Below the pieces are notes generated by a model. The model was not told where the DNA came from. It did not search any database and saw nothing but the letters and a program-made list of their open reading frames with translations. A DNA stretch of 64,000 bases from Phellopilus nigrolimitatus (Eukaryota > Basidiomycota > Agaricomycetes > Hymenochaetales > Hymenochaetaceae): assembly GCA_021029095.1 (NCBI GenBank), contig JAJOHG010000004.1, positions 558,001-622,000 on the forward strand. The letters are read 5' to 3'. Below, piece after piece: positions 57,094-64,000 of the stretch; the stretch's first letter is position 1, and every line of letters begins with the position of its first letter. The translations under genes were made by a program, and so were the position numbers.

Positions 57094-59114
57094 TCAGTCC
57101 CGCGAGCCCGCGTACGAGTTATACAGGCCCCACACGATCGGCTTGCGCAGGCGCTCCTGGTGCGCCGCGCCCTGCTCGAGCGCGGCGGGGGGCGCGTACG
57201 AGCGCGGGGCCGCGCTCCCCGCCGGCCCGGACCCGGACCCGGGCGCGGGCGCAGGCGCGAGCGGCGGCAGCGTGCCGACGGCGACGTCCGCGAGCAGCAC
57301 CGCGTCGCGCTCGCCGCTGCTCGGCTCGAAGCCCGCCGCGCAGAACGGGAGCAGCGCGAGGGAGTACTGTTTTCGTGTCGTGTCGCGATCATGTGTTATA
57401 TGGGGGCGTAAAAATTAGTTGGTCAGCTGGGAGTGAGAGGGAGGGAGCGGGGGGGCACGGACCGCGACGCTGAACCCGCCGAAGGCGAAGCTGGGCACGA
57501 GGTCCTTGGGGAGCGCGATCTCGCCCTCCATGCGCCTGCGCCCGGCCTCCGCGGGCGCCTCGCGGCGCGGCCACCAGACGGCGCTCGCGACGGCCGTGCG
57601 CGCGCCGCGCAGCGCGAGCTTCGGCGCGACGCCGCTCTTCTGCCGTTTCGCGGTCTTCGGCGCGGCGCCCGCGGCGCCCGCACCGCCTGCGGACGGGAGC
57701 GCAGACGAGGACGCGGCGGTCGAGCCCGAGGCGGCGGTCGGCGAGCGCGAGAGCGGCGGGAGGAGCAGCGCGCGCGGGCTGAAGGAGAGCGTGCCCGCGA
57801 CGGTGAGCGAGATGTCGTTGAGCGAGGACTCGGGCGGCGCGGACGCGGCGGCGCCCTTGTCTGCCTCGTAGAGCACCTCGCGGATGAGGTGCACGGACGT
57901 GGCGGCGGGCGTGAAGACGAGGTCGAGCGCCTGCGCGTCGGCGCAGGCGACCGTCAGGGAGCAGGGGATGGGCGAGCCGCGCGTGTAGGTTAGCTGAATA
58001 AATAAGCAAAATGCGGTCAGGTTGTCAGATAGAAAGAGGGGGGGGTGAAAAAACGCCGAGCGCACTGGAGAAGCGAATGCGAACTGCGAGATGCACCGTC
58101 AGGTCGACATCTATAGCGGGAGTCGTGATTTATTATGCTTACGGTGCATATGGCCTCGATGGCGCGTACACCGAAAACCTTTCCGTGTACAGGGATCGGG
58201 GACAGGACCTCCCATCCGTCTGGGTCGCCTTCTGGGCCTACGAGGGGGCGGTTCTCCTGGTACGCCAGGCGCCGCAGCAGCGAGGGCGGGGGCGGCCGTA
58301 TGCGCGGCGCGAAGCCAAACTGCGTGCCCAGCCTAGCGCGATGGGGGTCAGCATGTGGGGCGCGCGCGCGCGCGCGCAGCGCGCAGCAGAGGAGGCGAGA
58401 CGGAAGAACGGGGACGGACTTGCTGTCTATGCGCAGCGCGCCGCGGTGTATGCGCACGGTGATCTCGTAGTTGATGAACTGCGCGGCGCCCTTCTCGGAG
58501 AAGGACGGCGGGAGGCGCAGGGACACGGGCGGCTGCTTGGGGCGCAGGGCGACGCTGCACGTCGCGGGCAGCGCGAGCGCGAAGGGCCACATGTACGCGC
58601 CGACGAGCTTCGCGGTGTGTTTGGCGCGCGCCGGGGGCGCCTGCTCCGCGCCTGGGCCCGCGCTGGGCTCGGCGCGGCGCGGGTCGCCCATGTCCGCGCT
58701 CCATAGGACGTGCGTGAGCTCCCAGAAGGTGAGGGGGTTCGCGTTGGTGGCGACGATGGTGCCGGAGAAGGTGATGGAGACGGCGCGGATGGACTCTGGG
58801 CGGGCGAGGGCGAGGGAGACGGCGCCCTGGACGGTCTGGCTGTCGAAGTAGGAGGGCAGGAAGCGGGGGGACGCGACGTTGGAGTAGAGGGTGAGGGTGG
58901 CCCAGGGCGCGGCGCGCGAGTCGAAGAGGGAGTACTGGTGCTCGACGGGGCCGCGGGTGGCGGGGAGATGGCGGGTAGACGGAGGCGGAGCTGGGTGTGC
59001 TGGGGGAGCGGGGGGAGCGAGGGATGCGTAGCTCGGGGGCGAGTTGGCGGCGTCGGTGTCGGCGTCGGCGGCGTCGTTCGGGACGTGGCGGGGACGGGAG
59101 TCGTCAGGGGACAT
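57094..59114 (-). CDS. Arrestin-like protein 2
   Basis: Exons 59114-58420, 58332-58143, 57993-57463 and 57366-57094 give 562 aa. A Pro-rich leader (MSPDDSRPRHVPNDAADADT) precedes the arrestin N-domain: EHQYSLFDSRAAPWATLTLY, SIRAVSITFSGTIVATN, WPFALALPATCSVALRP and INYEITVRIHRGALRID. The C-domain has LTYTRGSPIPCSLTVAC, a long Ala/Ser loop and SFAFGGFSVAYSLALLPFCA. A disordered tail carries NSPPSYASL-like Pro/Tyr near the start (SPPSYASL at about residue 25), a weak PPxY-type ligase-binding candidate. It is a paralogue of arrestin-like 1, sharing the RIHRG/KRGAFR and LLRRLAY blocks and intron positions, but GC-richer. It probably adapts ubiquitin ligase to membrane cargo. Divergent from NUP54. 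Confidence 0.85.
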
Positions 59115-59285
59115 GGCCTGCTGTGGTCAGGATGGTCTGGGGAATGGGCAGCGGCGACATGGTGTCGGGAAGGAGGGATGGGGACGGAGTGGTAGCTAAA
59201 TGGATGCGGGGCGATGTGCAGCATATGGTCGCAGAGCGAGACCGCGTGGTCGCAACTGGCACTAACACTGACACGACCCACCACC
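59115..59285. promoter_or_regulatory. Divergent promoter, arrestin-like 2 / NUP54
   Basis: 171 bp between start codons, noncoding, with GATGG/GGATGG repeats. Shared promoter inferred from geometry only. Confidence 0.4.
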
Positions 59286-59473
59286 ATGTTCGGCGCGCAG
59301 CAGAACAAGCCGCTCTTCGGCTCGTCCAACACCACAGCGCCCGCCCCGGGCGCGTTCGGCGCGTTCGGCCAGCAGCAGCCGGGCACGTCGCTCTTTGGCG
59401 CGCCCAACGCGAACTCGGGCGCGAACGCGAACGCGGCGCAGCAACAGCAGCCACAACAACAAGAACAGCAGCC

Positions 59474-59504
<31 letters not shown>

Positions 59505-60448
59505 TTCGGGCAGCCCGGGGGGTCGAACCTCTTCGGCTCGACGCAGCAGCAGCAGCAGCAGCCAGCGCCGGGCCTCTTTGGCGCGAGCTCGACAAACCCC
59601 CAGGCGCAGACGCAGACGCAGGGCGCAGCTGCCGGCTTTGGCGCGCCGAGCACGTTTACTGGCTTTGGCTCGAACCAGGCTACGGCCGGCTCCTCTCTCT
59701 TCGGCCAGTCTCAACCGCAACAGCAGCAACAGCAGCAGTCCGCGTGGGTCACCGTCCTCTCCATTCACTTCCGCCCCTGGTCCATCTGCTCTGACACCCC
59801 TTCCCCAGCCCCAATGTCCCGCTGTTCACCCGCTCGACAAAATTCAACGACCTCCCAGACGACCTCAGGAAAAAGTTCGAGCAGATCGAGTGAGCCCGCT
59901 TTTCTTTCTTTCTCTCTTTCTTTCTTTCTTTGCTAATCTATCTCGTCCCCTCAAAGCACACATATACAGGGCCGCGTGCAGATCAGCAACGTCCTCAGGC
60001 AGAACAACCTCGGCGACGAGCCGCAGAAGGGCGCCGAGCAGATCCGGAGCGTGCACAAGGTACGCCTCTTCTGCCACCTCACCGCCCGCTTCTCCACGCG
60101 CTTCGCACCTGGGCCCCCCTCAGCTCCCGGACGTGCCGGGTATTTTCAGCGCGCGTCCGCGCGTGCGCGTGGTCGCTGGCCATCTGGACCCCCTCTTTGC
60201 CTTCCTGCGTGCGCCCACGTTTCCTCCGCGTTTTTTTTCGCGTGTGCCTCTTTTGCTTTTCTTCGCGGCTGCTCACTCCCAGCCGCGCGTGTGTCACCTG
60301 CACATGGCGCGCCCGTGTTAATGACGGAGCAAACGTGCGCCCGCGGACTGGGCTAGACATTAGAAGCAGGAAGAATTGCAGAGAAGGGCGTAAAAACAGA
60401 TCACCGCGTCGCAATTGAGTCGCGCGAGAAGAGCATTCGTCTATGTTC

Positions 60449-60479
<31 letters not shown>

Positions 60480-62041
60480 TTTCTCTCGTCGCCGTTCCTC
60501 TCCGTAAATCTCGCTTCATGCACGTCCCCTCCACACTGCTCTAAACTATTTCTCCCCGCTCTCAATCTGACATGCACCGCAGGACCTCGTCAACGGCATC
60601 AACAAGCTGCGCGCGGACATCGCGTCCATGCGCGAGCTGCGCGCGCGCATGGACCAGGCCGTGCAGGACACCATCGCCGCGACGCGCATCATCGACGCCT
60701 TCCGCAGCCCGCAGAGCGCGCAGCAGGGCGCCTGGCTGAAGCATTACGCGGCGTTCCCACTCGAGTTCCGTCTTTGCCCTCCCCCCTTTATTTACGGAGG
60801 TCGTGAAAAAACTGACTAGGTGTTTTTTTTTTTCTCTTTTTCTTTTGTATGGCTAGGTTTTTCACGCGCGTCACCGAGCAGCTGCGCGAGCGGCTCCAGT
60901 GGTTCAACAACACGCTCGAGGTGAGCGGAACCTTCCCCCCCGCCTTCTTCCTGCTGTTTATCCTGTCCTATCCCCCTCTGACGTCGCATCCTTCTTTCTT
61001 TCTTTATCTCTTCCTGGCTGCAACCTTAACTCTATGACGATCCGCCTCCGGCTATCTCACCAACCGCTCGCCGTTTTTCTTGCTCCCGTGCCGGACACCA
61101 ATTTTCTGGACCCTGCCTGCCTCTGACGCCCCGCCGCACCGTCCCGCACCCGCCAACATCAATTCATTTATCAAAACCTAACGATTCACCAAACCCTATC
61201 TCAATCTTATCCGCGCGCCTCGCGACTTTCGCATCGCCTTCCAATGCCGGCGCCTATGCGGGTGCAATTGGCTTTCTTTCCTTCTGATTCTTTTTTCCTG
61301 TCTTGGCTCTTGGGACAGCAAATCGAACGCAAGCTCGCGTCGGAGGCGAACCACGTCTCGATCACGCCGCAATGTAAGCTGTCAAATTTTTCGTCTCTTT
61401 GTTCGAGCCGGGTTTCCTCCCCCCCTCTCCCCTCGGAGTTCGTTCTCGCCTTCGACTAGCGGCCGCATACGCTTCTTGGTTGCAGAAGTCACTTGCATCC
61501 TATGATTAATTGGGCGCTAGCATAATTTTCTTCGACCTTATGTTTTCTGGGATTCGTATCGAGAGCATGGCTGACCGTTTTCTTCCCCCCGTTCTTTTTG
61601 TTTTCTCTCTGCACCAACCGCCGACTTCGTTATTGTCGCGCGTGGATCACCTGCGCACGGAACGCTCCCCCGGACCAACGAACCCTATCCGCCTTCCCTT
61701 GTCGGCCGCACGGGGCGTACCGTGCATTCTGCCCTCAACGGAACCCCTCGCAAAAAATACGGCCTCAACCCCGCCCGGCGGGCCGCTCCCGTCCCCAAAC
61801 CTAAACGCCCCCGCGCACGCACGAAACAGCGATCACCGCGACGCTGCAGGCGCAGCACGCGTCGTTCGTCGCGCTCGCGAGCAAGGCCGCCGCGCTCGAC
61901 GGCGCGCTGCAGGCGCTCAAGGGCACGTACCGCCAGCTGTGGCGCGCGCGCACGGGCAGCGCGCGCGACCCGTTCAGCGCGGCGGACCGCGGCGCGCTCG
62001 GCGGCGGCGAGTTCGGCCTCGAGGGCCTCAGCGTCGCGTGA
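59286..62041 (+). CDS. NUP54: Nucleoporin Nup54/Nup57 type, GLFG repeats
   Basis: Exons 59286-59743, 59809-59889, 59957-60059, 60583-60764, 60857-60920, 61319-61373 and 61830-62041 give 384 aa. Residues 1-150 are an FG region (MFGAQQNKPLFGSSN, LFGA, GLFGASS, FTGFGS and SLFGQS) with Gln tracts from CAG/CAA repeats (59436-59505). Then the conserved alpha-helical part: NVPLFTRSTKFNDLPDDLR, HIQGRVQISNVLRQ, LRADIASMRELRARMDQAVQ, LEFFTRVTEQLRERLQWF and LKGTYRQLWRARTGS. It belongs to the central channel Nsp1/Nup62-Nup58-Nup54 complex of the nuclear pore. Introns 3, 5 and 6 are unusually long (523, 398 and 456 bp). The donor of intron 4 (GTTCCG, 60765) is nonconsensus and was chosen because it keeps LEFFTRV in frame. 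Confidence 0.92.
60453..60484. repeat. CTTT microsatellite in NUP54 intron 3
   Basis: A run of TTTC/CTTT units in the long intron 3. A similar run lies at 59905-59932 in intron 2. Confidence 0.8.
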
Positions 62042-62931
62042 GCCCGCGCGGCGCGCCGCGAACCGACTAATATCTGTTGGCGCGGCCCTCTATGTGTATT
62101 GTAATTTTTTTTTAAACATGTGCGTTTTTGCGTGGTGGGGATGGGTTTTTTTGTAGTGTTTCTGCGAACTCCTCGTGGGCAGCAATTGCCCGGGATCTTT
62201 CTTCATCTGTACCCCCAACGCGGAGACGTTGACCCGCCAAGCGTGCTGCGACATTTGTGTGCCTCGTGCGTGCGGTCCGCGCGAAAAAAAAAAAAAAAGT
62301 GAAGACAAGAGCGGGCGCATATGGACCCGGAATGAGAACGCATGTGGGCGCCCGTGGCCTGGTCGGACTGCTGCGGTCCCCCGTGTGGCTGGATGATCGA
62401 CACGAGGCACCGCTCGGCGCTCGGCGCTCGGCGCTCGGCACACTGATCCCCGCAAACCAAGCACATTCAGTCTCACTCCGGCGACGTACACGGGGCACCC
62501 TTCTACATGTATTGCGCCAAAGGACGCATATATGCGCAACAAGCTTGCAAGATGTGGCTGTTGAGTCGACAACGCACAACGCCGTGCGGCGCGCAGTGAA
62601 TAAATAGCTTCGAGCAGGTGGCAGCACCCGCGCGCGCTGATTGCGAACACATTCTTAAATACAGATTTTTATGAGAGCTATAGGGTACCGATGTGTGGAC
62701 AGCAAGAACGGAACGGAAGGACAGGGGAAATGCGAGCGGGAACTGGGTGCAATACGTAGACGGACAAGTAAGTGTGGAGCGAGAACTCTAAGTCATGAGG
62801 GGAAAGGCACATGCGGAGTGATGGGTCTATTTCATCTACAAGGGGGGAAAATATAATAGGACATGGTAGATGGTGAATTAAAAGCAAGGATAGCATGTAA
62901 ATAGAGCAGAGCAGACGTCACGATCAAGCAT
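62042..62931. other. Intergenic region between convergent genes
   Basis: NUP54 and trehalase converge here. A poly-A run at 62284-62298 and CGGCGCTCGG repeats at 62412-62440 are visible. No gene recognised. Confidence 0.5.
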
Positions 62932-64000
62932 TCAGCCAGCACTTGTGGACGCCGCCAGCGCATCTGCGCCGCTGGTGCCAGTGCTCGAAGACATTGACAA
63001 CGCCTCCATGGCCAGGCCAAGCGCGTCTGCAGTTGCGCCATCGCGAGTCTGGCCCGCTACATCTGCCGCATTGCCGATGCCGAAAAACACCTCTGGACTC
63101 GTACAAGCTGCTACCGCGCGGCGCATGTGAGTCGTCAGGAAAGACAAGCCAACTTGGTACGCAGCTACAGGCAAGGTAATGGAGGACATGAGCCCTCGGC
63201 GGAGAAAGGAGACCGAAATGTTTCTCACCGTTCATCCAACCAAAGCCCTCCCGAGGAACCATCTTGAAATCGATGCCTTGGTTTCCATACTCTGCGTCGA
63301 CGAGGTGGGAGAGTCTGACCGCATCGAACTGGAAGAATACAAAAACGAGGGTAAATGTAAGTTAACTCTGTTCAAGTTTACGGAATACTCCGGAGCCCAA
63401 GCAGACCGGAGAACTAGGAAGCATGTGTGCTGACCTTCTCCGGAACAACACCATTGAAATCCACGAACGCCGTCGTCATCCTGGGTTGCGACACGCCTTA
63501 TGAGTACCGATGTCCTTGCCTTGAGATCAGAAGGATGATCACTTACATATACAGGAAACGGAAGGCCAATCGCTGCGCGTCTTCCAAGTACCCATACCTT
63601 TCCAAGCCAACCCATGCCATGATCTGGTGTGGAGGCCTGAGAAAATGATCAAAATCAGCACATGCTCTTGACGCTTGAAATTTAGAGGCTGCACGCCACT
63701 GAACCGCAGACCGTCCGGTACTCACCATGCATACCTACACATGAAAGGGAGAGCGATTGTCAGTGAGAACTCGATTCCTTGTGAGGGGATTATACTTACG
63801 GGAAGTCCCATTGTCGGTTAGGACGGTCGAGTGAGATCTTGCCCCTCGACTCCTCCGTACCGGAAACCAGGCCTCCGAGAACCTCGAATTTCTTTAGGGA
63901 GTGGGCCCTGCAAGACAATAACGTTTCAGCCTCCCAGAGTTTTACACTGAAAACAAATACTTACACTAATTTCCAGCATTGATCCTCACTGGCAGCGCCT
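62932..64000 (-). CDS. NTH1: Neutral trehalase, 3' part (runs off the window)
   Basis: Visible exons on the minus strand are 64000-63965, 63907-63800, 63735-63727, 63636-63547, 63480-63435, 63328-63229 and 63164-62932. They encode [20 protein letters not shown], the glycosidase family 37 signature QWDFPYAWPPHQ (the trehalase QWDxPxxWxP pattern), [36 protein letters not shown] and [11 protein letters not shown], ending in [15 protein letters not shown] and a Ser/Ala-rich tail. The enzyme hydrolyses cytosolic trehalose to glucose in stress recovery and germination. The N-terminal kinase-target and calcium-binding parts lie beyond the window. Exon 63727-63735 is only 9 nt and supplies PYAW of the signature. 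Confidence 0.92.

Noticed and set aside
58427..59653. Long minus-strand frame with Cys runs and poly-Pro, 408 codons
   Set aside because: It overlaps the arrestin-like 2 first exon and NUP54 in the wrong frame or strand; the Cys and Pro runs are shadows of GC-rich DNA and the CAG repeats.

Overview
The window is nuclear DNA of a filamentous basidiomycete, most likely an Agaricomycete. Nearly every gene is cut by several 45-95 bp GT-AG introns, the housekeeping proteins look fungal, and several families are mushroom-type (F-box-like, arrestin-like, multi-ZZ protein, NmrA-like). Splice sites were assigned by eye; where summed exon lengths are quoted they are multiples of three. No CRISPR array or RNA gene was recognised.

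Layout. (1) 0.4-1.2 kb: a Ser/Pro-rich unknown gene. (2) 2-40 kb: an accessory, repeat-rich block. Its backbone is a repeated two-gene module: an HSPA12-like Hsp70 ATPase gene on the minus strand, head to head with a plus-strand gene of a family I do not recognise, called here the 'partner'. Four loci are visible: A (3.6-10.1 kb), D (13.4-22.3 kb), B (24.6-28.6 kb) and C (29.8-39.3 kb), plus partner relics at 11.9 and 28.9 kb. Only module B looks intact on both sides. A 1.3 kb inversion at A has joined the partner N-terminus in frame to the Hsp70. D is cut by a complete 5.0 kb hAT transposon and a 0.8 kb TA-target MITE. The C partner is cut by a 4.4 kb inverted-repeat element carrying a decayed multi-ZZ zinc-finger gene. 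A 0.66 kb hAT-type MITE lies downstream of C. A noncoding repeat family ('R') lies at 2-3.4, 10.7-13.2 and 23-23.7 kb. (3) 40-64 kb: a gene-dense housekeeping segment with an NmrA-like reductase, F-box-like protein, DBP5 RNA helicase, coiled-coil unknown, MIC60, arrestin-like 1, LST8, arrestin-like 2, NUP54 and the 3' half of neutral trehalase.

How genes may work together. The head-to-head pairing of Hsp70-like and partner, kept across diverged copies, suggests co-expression and perhaps a joint function. In the housekeeping segment several pairs share short divergent promoters: F-box/DBP5 (62 bp between start codons), arrestin 1/LST8 (324 bp) and arrestin 2/NUP54 (171 bp).
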